A stretch of DNA of 64,000 bases from Holacanthus passer. Lineage: Eukaryota; Chordata; Actinopteri; Pomacanthidae. The stretch lies in assembly GCA_025331565.1 (NCBI GenBank), contig JAFREQ010000067.1, positions 248,001 to 312,000 on the forward strand, in the 5' to 3' direction. The notes under the pieces were generated by a model that saw only the letters and a program-made list of their open reading frames with translations, searched no databases and had not been told where the DNA came from. Of this stretch, positions 38,916-64,000 are shown in pieces (the stretch's first letter is position 1; the number at the start of each line of letters is the position of its first letter). Both the position numbers and the translations under genes were made by a program.

Positions 38916-41792
38916 AAACTAAACAGCTCCTCACACCTGCTTGTCTGATTTATGTCTTTGACACTTTGCTGACCGGTCACATGGATGTGATGATACTAAC
39001 ACGGTTCAATGATATCAAATCTCAGACCTCAGCCTGGATAAGTTTCCTCTTTATGTGATTATGTTTATAACATTACTAAAAAAATTTCAGGATGGAGAAA
39101 GAGACAGGAAGAGAGGACTGACATGTAACACAGGAAGAAGACTCTAACCCACAAGTCAAATCGGTCGTCCATCGCAGTGAGACACCTGGTCATGATTTCA
39201 TTAAAGGGTGGACAGGAAGGCAATAACTGATATATAAATCCAGATGGCTCGCAATCACCAAACTTATGAATATCCACACACACAGAAACATCACAGCAGC
39301 TGATGCCTGAGAGCCAGAAACACAACCTAGATAGTTTCTTTTTTGTAACTGCATTAATAACATGTTTCCATCAGCTTGCAAATGGAAAGCAGGCAGAACA
39401 AGCTTTTGTGTCTGGCTGATAAAATCATAAACGATCTTTAAAGAATGGATTTTACTTGGAGAGGCTTGTGATTGACAAGGTGCATGAAGAGTCCTTTTCA
39501 GGCTCCCATCTTTTCAGGTGATTTGCTAGTTGCAGGTGAAGAAAACCAACTCCCATCCCCTGCATTTGATGCACACACACCTGAGCTCACATATCAGCAA
39601 TCGCTGGTTGCAAAATGTGAAAATATCACCCAACCCTAGCTCACACCTTAAGTCACTTTTGCCTTGCAGGGCCTGTGCAGACAAGCTGTTCAGTTTGCAC
39701 AGCAAAGCTGAGCCAAACATCCACCACAAACACCAGAATGATTTTTGGTGTTGACTGGTGAAGGTCTGATCTCCCAACAACTCACAGGTTTTCATTCTGG
39801 CACGAACAGAAAGAAGGCAACACCCTCCTCTTTTTCTGTGTCTGTCATACTCTCTCTCTCCAGTTTATATGACATCTGTCACCACAAACTAACCCTCTCT
39901 GAACGAAGCGTATCCTCAGAGACACAGAGGAGAGATGTGAGCTGAGTTAACATCGCGTTGTCAGCACGCAAGCGCCCGCTCTACGGAGCACCGGGTTCAT
40001 TCACACGCACACACACACAGACAGTAGAGATCAGAGTTGCAGAGCTGTCACCGAGGTCAGTCAGGAGACGTGTGATATCTTGACAGAGCTGAAGTGTTCG
40101 TTGACACAGAAACACATGCAACACGCTGCGGAGCCTCACAGTCTGTCCCCGTCCCTTTGTGTGACCACAAGTGTGTATATTCAAAGGACGTGTGTGTCCT
40201 TTCTATACTTCAAGTAACGTCTGCCTTTAATTGAACATTTGGTAATACTTTCAACTGAGCACACTTTACTGAAAACAGGTCACATGCCTAACTGTTTACC
40301 ACATAATCACATGGAAATGAACCTTACGTAATGTATTTAGACTTTTTTTAATCTGATGTGACAGAGCAAAGACACTGCTCTTCTTAGGTGCCTGCATAAT
40401 TAAATCAAATCCATTTGTCCTATATTTGTTTGTTTTCTTTCCTCTTCTAGCATTTCACTTGTATTTTATGGTTACTGCAACACAGTTATAGCTCCTAAAT
40501 GTTTAACCCTGTTTGTTCCTAGTTAAGAACATCAGTTTAACATAGAACATTTACATACTTACTGCATAATAGTCTGAAAGTAAATGACATGTTGAAACCT
40601 ATGCGCTCTTCATTGTAAAGTAACTGACATACTTCTGGGGATTTCAGATTAAATGGAAGCTTATTAAACATCACGGACAAGTAAATTCAATTCTTACATC
40701 TGTAGACAAAGGAGGTGGTTTAGTGCTGCTTTCTTTAGCTTTCAGTCTCATTGGAGATGCAGTATGTTGTGTACTGTAGCACATACTGTCTGTCAGGGAA
40801 ATACTTACAGGCATCACACGCAGAACTATATTTGTCAGACATCAAATACATCCAAAGATTTCCCCTTTAATGAGCTCCCAGGACACACAGCCTCATGCTA
40901 TATGGGATGAGAGACAGGTGTCGACATTTGGTTGTTTACCAATTATGATGCCGCGTGGAGGCAAAAATGTTCAGGAACATGTGCCGGTTTTGTCTCATTT
41001 TGGGAATTTGTGTTCCATATAATGAACATGTCAAATTGCAAATCAGTGACTTGTGATGTTCTTTTTAATGTTTTTTTAATGCATTATGCAAAGCACTTTG
41101 AATTTACACTTAATGTTTGGTAGCAGCTTTCAGGGGAAATCTGTGGACCCAAAACGATGCATTTTATGTTTGTAGAAGAAGCTAAATCTGTTTGAAATAA
41201 AGTCAAACCTGTGATTGTCCTGCAGTGGCAAGTCAAAATTCACATTCGCGATATGCCAATTTTTGCAGATTCAAAACCATCAACAACAATGTAATTATGA
41301 AGTATATTCTCTTTGCAAAAGAAATATTTCACAGCTAGGAGACTATGGTACCACATGCTTGAAATAACATTGAGCAGCCACCTGAATGCTTTATAAGCTC
41401 ACCTTGCATTATGTCTTCAGTAACATCCTCAGCTGGTGGAAAACACTGCTTCACTCTGCAGCAGTTTCTGTAATATGAAGATGGAAGATCACAATGTCAC
41501 AGTCCTGCAATATAAACTTGACACAAAAACCTCATCACATGGCACAAATTTTCAATGTGACTACCAAAATATTATCACTTCTTACCCTCTCTACTTCAGT
41601 TGTATATATTTAGTATGTGTGATTTTATTCCAGAGACTTTTCTGAAGGTGAACATTAACCCTTGCTGAACACATATTAGTATTAGAAATAAAAATAAATG
41701 AAACATATGGCATTAAAATCCTTGTGTATTGTTCTTGATTGGCACACCTAAATGAATGTGTCAGCTAATTAGCAACACTTGCTATAACAAAT

Positions 41793-42176
41793 ACCAGTGG
41801 TGGAAAGTAACTTGCTGGAGTACTGTACTTGACTTGAGTATTTCCATTCTCTGCTACTTCATACTTCCACTCCACTACACATAAGATAAAAATACTTTTT
41901 ACTGAGCAATAATTGGCTATATCTCAGATAGTTATTTTACATATAAAACATGATGAGCTTATTAAAATACGATGCACTGCTATAAACTACTCATATTCCT
42001 TATTAAACAGCTAGCATCAACAGCTAGAAAAAATATTAGCTTCAACCAGCTTCAACATTAAAACACACAATATCAATAAGACAACTCATTTCTCAGGAGT
42101 AGTTTTACTTTCATACTTAAGGTTACCTATGTACTTCTACTTTTATAACTGAGTACTTTTAAATTGTACTATTACA
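41793..42176 (+). repeat. dispersed teleost repeat (AGTGGTGGAAAGTAAC type)
   Basis: The left end accagtggtggaaagtaac, then gtactgtacttgacttgagt, ttccattctctgctacttc and cttccactccactacac, follows the order of a widely dispersed teleost repeat. The right end keeps gtacttctacttttat and gagtactttt. The middle is diverged. Confidence 0.7.
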
Positions 42177-42473
42177 AAATGTCCGCCGTGACGTAGTTAA
42201 AAAAAATGCTAGCTAGCTAGTTAGCCAACCTGCTTTACCTGTCATTCATTCAGTCTTTCGCCAACATTGTCAGTCTTTAATCACTGACAAGCTCACCTTC
42301 TCTGTTGTTGTTTCCTCTTTTCTTCCTTTGTTTTCATTTTATTGACACAGTTTAGGAGTTTTACGATGAATAAACATCTTTGTAGCATCAGCAAAATCAA
42401 CAAACCCGTGCAGGTGGACTGAACCATTTGCTCGTCACTGAGGGGGGTGAGCATCAGGTTGGGTTGTTCCAAC

Positions 42474-42475
<2 letters not shown>

Positions 42476-42506
<31 letters not shown>

Positions 42507-42529
42507 GTTGTTGTTGTTGTTGTTGTTGT
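42476..42529. repeat. (ATT)n(GTT)n compound microsatellite
   Basis: About ten ATT units pass directly into about eight GTT units, a switch consistent with one A-to-G change spread by slippage. Confidence 0.9.
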
Positions 42530-42767
42530 GAAGAATTTCTTTTTAATGTTTTTGTATGTTGTTGTTGTTGTTTTTTTTAGATAGAAAGATTGGTTGTACA
42601 AAAACATTTTCAAGCATCTTCTCCAGCTTTTTGTCCATTGAAGAGTGTGTTGGATTCATGTTGAATCTTCTCCTCTCTCTTTGTCTAAAACTGCATTTTC
42701 AAGGTGGGAGGATGCTGAGCTGCAGAGCTGTTGCTCTCTTCCTCTTAAACTCTTAAAAGTCTCCTCT

Positions 42768-42770
<3 letters not shown>

Positions 42771-42798
<28 letters not shown>
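42771..42798. repeat. (GT)14 microsatellite
   Basis: Uninterrupted GT run about 1.1 kb beyond the atp1a1 poly(A) site. Confidence 0.95.
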
Positions 42799-43944
42799 CA
42801 AGACTCCAGCAGTGTGTGGGAGGCCGGAGACCACATACAGTAGCTGCTTGAAACCCCCAGCTTTCAGCATAATGGATATTGGATTAGGCATCCCAGCGCC
42901 TCTTGGTAAACTAAAACACCCACCATGGCCTCAACAACTCACTCAGCTTCAGTTCATTAGAAGTAAGAAATCATCCATCTGAAGTTGCAGGAGATGACTA
43001 ACTTCATAAGGTTTCATATTCAAGCTTCTGAATCTGTTCACTTTTATTGCCAGGCCCTGGTTTTCCAATACATCATTAGTATTCCTCATAGGAACACAGT
43101 ACACAGTCGCCTGTCAGCTGCCAAGTCAGTCCATTTTTCACCAGAATGAAAATAAGGAAAATATTGATTTTTCTCAAGAATTACATCAAGTGGTCTCATT
43201 TAAACTCAAGACTTTTCCTTGTTCTGCTGATAAAATGTTCACGATTTGCCCCAAAGGTCGACCTCGCCAGGATGGGGGCATGTTTTTAATTAAGGCTGCT
43301 TTAAGTTAGAGGTAGATAAAGACTGAAAATGGATCTGAGGGGTAAAAACTGATCATCCTGTTCCCATTTTGAGTAAATTAGACTCATTATCAGGTATCAG
43401 GGTGCAGGCAAACTTGTTGGATTATGGGGTTTTCCTGAGGTGAAAAGGAGTTAATCACATAAAATGACTATTAACTATCAGGTGTAAGTGATATTTAATG
43501 GCCCTTAAAGCTTAAAATACAGTACGCCAAAAAAGTTTTGGATACATATTTTAAGGCCAGGTTGAAATCTTAACATGGATTCATTAACCACACTGCATGT
43601 ATTGAGGTGTTTGTGTGTTTTGAAGTAGAGTCATTTTGGAGAAAACATTAAATGAAAATGAAGATCCACAATGTGCATTTGTGTTAGATTCATCAATCAG
43701 GACTAAGGCTTTATTTATCTCTAATTAGTCATTCCACATGCTGAGAAGAGAAAACATTAAGATTCATCTCCAAATGACAACAGTGATTTTCTACTAAACA
43801 AAAATGCAGTGTCATTGTGTTCACTACCCTTCTTTTACCCAACCAGTGAAAGTTCAACAAGATGCAGAGCTGTTGCTTCTTCTATGGCTGAGAGGGAAAT
43901 CAAACCACACACACAATAAATGAAGACAGGAAACGTTTGTGGGA

Positions 43945-44288
43945 CCTGACTCGAGCGCATTTTTATTGAACGTTTATAACTGTTAAAAACATGTATAAAA
44001 TTGGTCCTGTTTCAGAAACAAGGCACGCATAGTCATGTCAATGTTCAGTGTTCATGTCATTATTAGCATTATCATTTATCAACATCATCATCAGCATCAT
44101 CAGCACGTTCCATCTCAATATTTGTCTAATAGTAGTAATCAAGCATTCCCTAATATAAAAACACGTTCCAATTTTTTTTTTTTTCCACAGAGGTTAAAAT
44201 TTTATTCCGAGCAGCAAGACAATATTCATGCAAAGACGGGAGTGGAGGAGAAGATGCGAGCTGACTGGACTGACAGGCTGATGGGTCT
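43945..44288 (-). other. atp1a1: atp1a1 3' UTR
   Basis: About 340 nt run from the stop codon to the first good polyadenylation signal. The stretch is AT-rich with repeated gatgat units. The exact cleavage point is inferred. Confidence 0.7.
43962..43967 (-). terminator. poly(A) signal AATAAA of atp1a1
   Basis: AATAAA on the minus strand, about 325 nt past the stop codon. A G/T-rich stretch (minus-strand read of 43,903-43,920) follows at the expected distance for a downstream element. Confidence 0.7.
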
Positions 44289-57550
<13,262 letters not shown>

Positions 57551-57639
57551 CTGGAAGCACAACGAAGAGGGGGAAAATGTTGAATAAATAAAAATGAGAC
57601 ACACTGACAACCCGATCATCTCTTAGCTCAAACTTACCA

Positions 57640-57642
57640 TGA
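57640..57642 (-). CDS. candidate alternative start exon (ATG followed by a donor)
   Basis: On the minus strand an ATG with A at -3 is directly followed by gtaagt, a strong donor. Splicing over 89 bp to exon 2 would give M-EGREQYEL and a G after the ATG. It lacks the usual G-x-G residues, so it may be chance or an alternative first exon. No ATG-GG-type start exon with a donor was found between 57,551 and 64,000. Confidence 0.25.
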
Positions 57643-57784
57643 TTACAGTGCTGATTTGTGGATAAGACTAGCAATGAGCTGTACTGCCTTCAGAAGAGAC
57701 AGAAAAAGGCAACTGGGACACAACATAAGCAGCCACAGTACAACAGGTCCTTTCAACGAAGACACCCGAAGGCTAAGAAATGGG

Positions 57785-57990
57785 CTTGATTTGTTGTTGT
57801 GCCAACTCTGGTCACAGGAAATGAGCTGTTGCTTGGACAAAAGAAGGAATTTGAAGATGTCACTTTGGGTTCTGGGAAATTGTGATGAGCATTTTACTTC
57901 TTTAATTCTTTGAAATTTTAAACACAGTGAGTCAAGAGAATAATCAGCAGATTAATGAATAATGAAACTAATGATTAGTTGCAGCCCTAG
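57785..57990 (-). repeat. dispersed teleost repeat, copy 1
   Basis: It contains ttggacaaaagaagg, tttgaagatgtcactttggg and gggaaattgtgatgagcatt, and ends with cagattaatgaataatg and gattagttgcagccct. It is reverse-oriented to copies 2 and 3. Confidence 0.75.
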
Positions 57991-58844
57991 TATTATCACA
58001 ATGATGATGAAATAACATTAAACGTAATATGTTGGAAAGTTGCAGCTTTCTATCTCTGTCTCATGCGCCCTTTGTATTAATGTGTCTATGAAAGTGAGTT
58101 GATTGATTATAGGTATTTTTAGATCAGCTGCACCCAACACTTGTGTTTACTTGTGACACCTCATCACAACTTGCATGTGTCTGTGCCTGATGGCCTCTCA
58201 ACCCAAGAGTCAAACTGTGTTTTAGTACTTTCAGAGGCTAACAAACGAGACCATGCATAACTAACACGCTGACAACTGCTGAGGTGTGTCTGATGCAACG
58301 CGAGCACGTCTGATGTCTGACTCAAAATGCCAGAAGACATTTTGTCACCCTGCATCTTTCTAAAGACGCCATGTGGGTCAATGCACTTAGAACCAGATAT
58401 GGAAAAAAACAAGTAGACACAGCCCAGTCGAAAAGTCTAAAATGGAGAAAAGTGTGGCCTAAATTTGGGGAGACAAACTGCCAAAAACTTTAACAGTGGA
58501 AGAAAGAAAAGAGTCACCTCTTTACTGGTTACACAGAGTTAAACTGTGAGATCAGGAGCCCTGTTGGACGAGTAGACGAGCGATAAAAGTCTTGGATCCT
58601 GGCTTTATGGACACCATCTGCCATCGCTGCAGAAAGAACTCCATGGGGATCCACTTTTACAGCACTTGCAAACTTTTGAAAGCCTTTCTATTGTGAAAGT
58701 TGCTTTTTATAAACTACTTGAGTATTAGTCCATCACCTGGTAATTAGACTGAAACTCTGCTTGCTATGCATTTCTTTAATATACATGTATTCTGACTCTT
58801 GATCCTGAGTAATCAATGCACAAGTGAAGCCCAGGATATTAACA

Positions 58845-59010
58845 CAAAAATGTGAAAAATGCTCATCACAATTTCCCAGAGCCCAAAGTGACATCTTCAA
58901 ATTGCTTCTTTTGGCCAAACAACAATCCAAAACCTTTACATCAATATCAAAATAATTCTTTCAGTCGACTAATCAATTAGTCTATGCACTAGTTAACTCT
59001 TAATCTTTCA
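58845..59010 (+). repeat. dispersed teleost repeat, copy 2
   Basis: gaaaaatgctcatcacaatt, cccagagcccaaagtgac and cttcaaattgcttctttt, then aacaacaatccaaaac, then cagtcgactaatcaattagt. The core is the reverse complement of copy 1. Confidence 0.75.
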
Positions 59011-60109
59011 AACCCGTGATTATCACCAACAATCCGTTCGCCCATTTGAGGGATCAGTAACACATCAACGATAAAACCAAAGGGAGGAGCGAGTGCTGTG
59101 TGGTTTTCAGTCAGTTGGAAGATAAGTTCTTTTTTTTCGCATGGTGAGACAGATTAGGCTGCTGGGTGAAAACAAAATTCACTTGTTTAACACCCGCATT
59201 TTGCAGTAATGGGTGTCACTGTGAGCGAGAAAAACACACAGAGCTCTTCTCGTTCACCAGCAGCTTCACCAATTAAATACCTCAGCCAAACCCCAGAGTG
59301 GAACAATAAAACCACACTGGAGTCGTTTACTGGTAATCACACATGGGGAACATTTTGTTGATTTTAACTCAGACTGTGGCACAAAATCTCTCGCTGGAGG
59401 CAGGAAAGATTGTAATTAAAAAGTGTTGCTCTCACATAACACACAGTCACACATCCTGACAGTGATTTAAGTTGTAAAAATAACGAGGACAAACATTCCA
59501 AGAACAAAAATATCCTTAATTTGTTTTTCTCACTCAACATCTTCTATCACACCATCAGCTGTGGCACTTGAGCACAGAGTGACAGTCGGCCTCTCCGCAG
59601 ACGTCCCCTCTCATTATCAGCGGTCACTGTACCGACAGAGCAACAAAAGGCCCGAGCGAAGATTGTCTCTGCGAGACGGCTGTGAGCCAGAGGCCGCGTG
59701 AGACGGTGACAGAGAGGAGGTGAGATAAGGAGGGAGAAAGAGGCCCAACGGGGGTAGAAGTGAAATTTAAAAAGCCCCTAAAAGATGCAAGCCAAAGTGA
59801 GTGCTATAAAAACCACACGGCAGTAAACAACAAATCATCTCTTATCCGAGCTGATATGGGATTAAAAATCTCCATCCTGCTGTCCTGCTGCAGGTATAAT
59901 CAGGTGAGCTGCCACCACACCTGTATGAGCCGACACTTGGTTTATAGACACCCCACCTTGAATAAATTATATTATCCAGATGGCCGGTGTAGCAACTCCT
60001 GATATAAGTTTCACAAGGTTATGAACATCCTTCTTGCAGACAGTCGACCAAAACCATGAACTATCCCCAGATATAAACCAGCAATTTAAAGTTACACCAT
60101 GTAAACTTG

Positions 60110-60180
60110 TGTAAAATGCTCATCACAATTTCCCAGAGCCCACAGTGACGTCTTCAACTTGCTTCTTTTGTCCCATGATG
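60110..60180 (+). repeat. dispersed teleost repeat, truncated copy 3
   Basis: aaaatgctcatcacaatttc, ccagagcccacagtgacg and tcttcaacttgcttcttttg match copy 2, then the similarity ends. Confidence 0.75.
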
Positions 60181-63100
60181 AGCATCCAGATGTGCAATAA
60201 ACATGATGAACGTGGAGGTTTCTTCTTACAGAGAGAGAGAAAGTTAAATCTCTGTGTGTTCAGGCAGGTAAACAGAGATCGCAACACAAGAAACCAACAT
60301 CGATTAACAGTTCAGGCTCATCTATAATTCAGAAGTGTACAGGGATCAGAGGTGTTAGCATGTTTCTAGTTGCCGAAAGACTGAGTGACTACTAATGAGG
60401 CATTTGTCTGCAATGCAACACCACAGCGTGCAGCAGCCATTTTGAAAACCCTTCAGAAGTCGATGTATTGGACACAAGTGTGGATCACCCACACTTGTGT
60501 GACCAAATATAGACATCCTGCACACAGGCCCAGTCATGGAAATATGCTAACTAATATGGTTTTTCTTCTGCATTCGCCTTTTCAAGTTTCCCAGGGAGTC
60601 ACCAGAGCAGAGTGTGTGATCCTAGCACATGTTGTTATTGTTGCTCGAGCCCCCTGGCCAGCTAAGCTGGGAAAACACCGAGTCTGGTTCTGGATCACTG
60701 CGGCCAGATCCTGGCCTCTGGACCCCCGAGGGCCCCCAGGGGCCATCTGGCTTTCGGCAAACAATTCACAAACAGTGGTCCAGAAGTTGGAACACAGAGT
60801 TGTTTCCAACAGACACCAGACATAACAGATATTATTATCCATTAGAACACTTGTGGTTTGTTTGAGCCTCATTTAAACACTAAGATATTATATTCATTGT
60901 TTTCTGTGTTTATGTGTAGCTTAAAATGACAGAAGGTCTATCAGAAAACAATAAATGAGCCACAACAGCAATAAAACAATGCTTGAGGAAACAGGAGGGC
61001 TCATAAAGTTTGTATAGTGACTATAAGGCCTGTATATCTGCAAGATCCAACCAGCTGATATTTCAAGTGCACCACCGCAAGTAAATAAACAGAGAGAGGA
61101 AATGCCACAACTGAATAGTTAAATCATTTCAGGACACATTGTCTTGATAAGAGTCGATATTCACGCGTTGATACTCAAACTGCTGCTTCCTGTTGTGGAG
61201 AGCTGCTCCCACATTAGACCAGCGCTTGTTTACGTCCTGACAGGCAGTCAGCTCCGAGCTGCTGCACAGTCCCCCTGCATCTGCTCTTCACATTTCCTTT
61301 AAAAGACGAACAAAGTGAAAAGTCAAGTGACCGACTGAGCTGTCTCAAACTGTGGCCAACTCTGATTTCTCCCATTACCACACGACCAAAATTCTGTCTC
61401 AATTGTTTCTGTACTTGAAGTGGCATTGAAATCTTATTTCTATCTCATCTGATAAACACAAACAGTGTTAACAAGCTTTTCCCTGATAAGCAGGTTAAAA
61501 ATATCTGGGGCTATACATCATGTGGCACCTGAACCAAAAACAAACTGGTGACACATCTCCACCCTCATCTACAGTAACCTGCCTTTAGTGTGATTTAGTG
61601 CGAAGCCTCAACCACTTTAACCACTTTCATCATTCTTATTAGTGTGTGGAGTTGCACATACAGTCATTCCCAGCCAAAGGTCGCAACACCTTCAAGGGAG
61701 AGTCCCCATTTGATCACATGCTATCACTCTAAACTAACTCGACCATGACAAGTTGACGCATTTAGTCATCTTACTCATCTTGTACAGAAATTAGTTGACC
61801 CCACTTCCTTCTTGAGATGCGACAGCTCTTGAGACTTTAGAGATCACTGAGACTGGTGTGTGTGTGCACTTGTGCTCAGTCTAACGGCATCTCCAGGCTA
61901 TGACCTCACACAAATCAGCTCCGACAGGTAACAGGTGTCTGCCACAGACATCAACCTTGGCTGGTGCACCAGTCTAAACTGTATGCATGTCCTTTGTCTT
62001 CACACCTATCAAGATCACATCCACAGTATTTTTTTGGAAACTGCATGGAGTTTATTTAGTATCTGTCTACCTCTACCTGTCAATATCTAGTAAAAGCAAA
62101 AAAATATCTATGTGGAGATCCAGTTTATCTTGTACTTGACACCATAGTGTGCATATTTTCTGATGTTGATTTGGCAACATTACATAACAGCCCAGCTACT
62201 TACACTAATCATTATATGAAATGATATCACCCATGTTTGACTTTTTTAATGCAGCACTGTTTCTGAGATAAGAGACATTGTTCTCCCATGAGAAAGTAAA
62301 CCCCAACCTTGAGGAGGAGCGTTCAAGGTCAGCATCAGCACCTCGGAAGCAGCAGAGCGGGAGGATTATATATTGACAGAAAAACAAAATCAAAGTATGA
62401 GGAGGAACAAAGGGAAGGAGGGTGACAGGAGGGCACGGAGAGGAGAAATGGAAGGATGCTCCAGAGCAAAGAGACGACAGAAGAAGAGGAATGTTTGCCG
62501 CGATGGAAAACCAACAACATGACAAGCTGGTGTGGATCGCTCTCGGTCACACACACACACAAGCCTCCTGGACAGAGAACAATGGGCCTTTGTACAACTT
62601 CCATAAAATCTGCATCAAAAACACAAACAAAAGGCTCAGAAATCTTTTCATGTGACTGTTAAGAGCGCGGCCATGTGGGCTACTTTATCCGGCAGTGAGG
62701 CCGACCGACGCCGCATTGTCCTCAGCCTTTGTGGAGATTTGGGGGAATTTCGAAATGGACTACGATCGAGCAACAAAACTTTCCAAAAATGTTGCTTATC
62801 TATTGTCCCTGTGTTGTCCTGGAAGTGTCAACCAGGCTCCAGCTAAATCTGATCACAGCTTTAGTTTTAGATCTCATTCAGTGACGTCAGGTTCAGTTAC
62901 ACCAGTTCCAGTGTTGTTTGCATGAGTGAACGAAGGCCAATACTGATTGAACCTTCAAGGGTTGCAATCAGGAAACAGAGTGAAAGTTAACTGGACTCTT
63001 GGTTGAAGAGGGAATGAAAAAAAAAGTATTGAGAAGCTGCTCGAGAGAGAGATCAAATAGCTGAATGAACAAGCCTCTGCGAATAGCAATGAAACCCCCA

Positions 63101-63322
63101 AAAAGACAAGAATGTCTGAGGCCTCCCCCCCCCATATACTCTCTCGGCTGAGAGAACAACGTCCCTGAAGGCTCAAACAAACATCAGAAGAGAGCGTTCG
63201 GTCAAGCGGCCACATATTTTAAAGCACACACTTTTCACAGGCAGACTTGAATTCCTACGAACAGTCCTTCCTAGCGCCAGGGTCTTTTGCCAGATACACA
63301 AGCTGCTCATTCAACTGTGCAG

Positions 63323-63390
63323 ACACACACACACACACACACACACATGCACACACACACACACACATGCACACACACACACACACACAC
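63323..63390. repeat. composite (CA)n repeat with ATGC interruptions
   Basis: Three CA blocks separated by two atgc steps over about 68 bp. Alternating purine-pyrimidine throughout. Confidence 0.95.
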
Positions 63391-64000
63391 TCCTGGGACT
63401 TTGCCCGGTTGCTACCAGCGACTATTGCCACACCTCTTGTGATATGTGAATGGACAGAGTCAAGTGTTGTAGCCCTCCTCCCCTCTTTTCTCCCTCCTCC
63501 TTCCCATGTCCCCCTTCTCTCTCTCTCCCTCTCCCCTCCCATTTCTCTCCCTCCTCCTTTATTCTTTCACTTCCTCCAACTACCCCGTTTTCTGTTGAAA
63601 CAGAGAAAAGAAAGTGTGTTAATTTACGCGGGCTCGTGTTTAACACTCTCTTCACGTCCTGTGCAACTTTCAGCTTTCTCCTGACAGAACAAAAGTGGAT
63701 GAATGAATCAATGCGGCTCCTTGTTGGGAACTTGGTGGGTACTTCTCTTCTGCCAGGGTGACGCACAACACCACTGAAATGAAAAGATGACAAAATACCA
63801 CCATCCTGAGGAAAAGCACTTCTTAACATGTATTATCCTTTTAACTATAACTGTCACTTTTGGAGATTTACTTGTCCCTAAATTCAAGTGCTCAATACAG
63901 TGCTTTTGTTAATGCACATGATGTGAATGTGGACCAAGTCAAACCTGTGACAATACAGTGATGAACTACCTCTTGAAATTTGCAGGAAACCAGTTCAAAG

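Larger units (their letters stand above)
34418..43900. other. non-coding interval, no gene seen
   Basis: AT-rich sequence up to the atp1a1 poly(A) site with the repeats listed separately. No open frame has recognisable domains. Confidence 0.7.
57551..64000. other. atp1a1 intron 1 and/or 5' flank
   Basis: No start exon of the usual M-G-x-G form with a donor was found here, so intron 1 may extend past the window. The stretch contains three repeat copies, a CpG-richer unique block at about 59,560-59,720, another at 62,660-62,740, and C/T-rich DNA at 63,470-63,590. No other gene is supported. Confidence 0.65.

Noticed and set aside
43505..43570. cagtacgccaaaaaagtttt followed by ggatacat, resembling a Tc1-like transposon end
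   Set aside because: Only one weak end is visible, with no matching inverted partner and no transposase remnant nearby.
63247..63829. Open frames of 95-145 residues on both strands
   Set aside because: They are produced by the CA repeat and the C/T-rich tract; the products are low-complexity.

Overview
The window is from a vertebrate nuclear genome, almost certainly a teleost fish and probably a percomorph. The evidence is one multi-exon gene with short GT-AG introns (many 84-270 bp), abundant (CA)n microsatellites, and several dispersed repeats of kinds that are common in fish genomes. There is no sign of bacterial, organellar or viral content.

One protein-coding gene can be reconstructed with confidence. 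It is a Na+/K+-ATPase catalytic alpha-1 subunit (atp1a1-like) on the minus strand, with coding sequence between 57,550 and 44,289. Twenty-two coding exons were placed to the base. All have GT/AG borders, and the phases join without a break into 3,066 nt, which is 1,021 residues plus a stop. Only the very short first coding exon is unplaced (usually about four residues, M-G-x-G). Every pump signature is present: the phosphorylated Asp in CSDKTGT, TGES, KGAPERI, TGDGVND, the ion-site residues of M4, M5, M6 and M8, and the C-terminal ETYY. Two exon borders appear to differ from the mammalian layout as I recall it: the 204-bp exon 4 is cut exactly in half by a 107-bp intron, and exons 9 and 10 form one 309-bp exon. 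A 3' UTR of about 340 nt ends at an AATAAA near 43,965.

Positions 1 to about 540 look like the 3' end of a plus-strand transcript, with AATAAA at 525-530, an A-run and a following G/T-rich stretch. The two genes would then be convergent, with about 43 kb of non-coding DNA between them. That interval has no supportable gene, RNA gene or intact transposon. It holds microsatellites, decayed teleost repeats, one MITE with matching ends (16,213-16,498), pyrimidine and purine tracts, a CpG-dense patch near 4,270-4,325, and several unique blocks that could be conserved regulatory elements. The segment 57,551-64,000 is intron 1 and/or 5' flank of atp1a1. It contains three copies of one dispersed repeat, two of them in inverted orientation, and a composite CA repeat.

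I did not find an undescribed biological system. The observations most worth checking are the exon 4 intron, the exon 9/10 fusion, the unresolved start exon, the possible convergent neighbour at the left edge, and the candidate regulatory blocks in the intergenic region.
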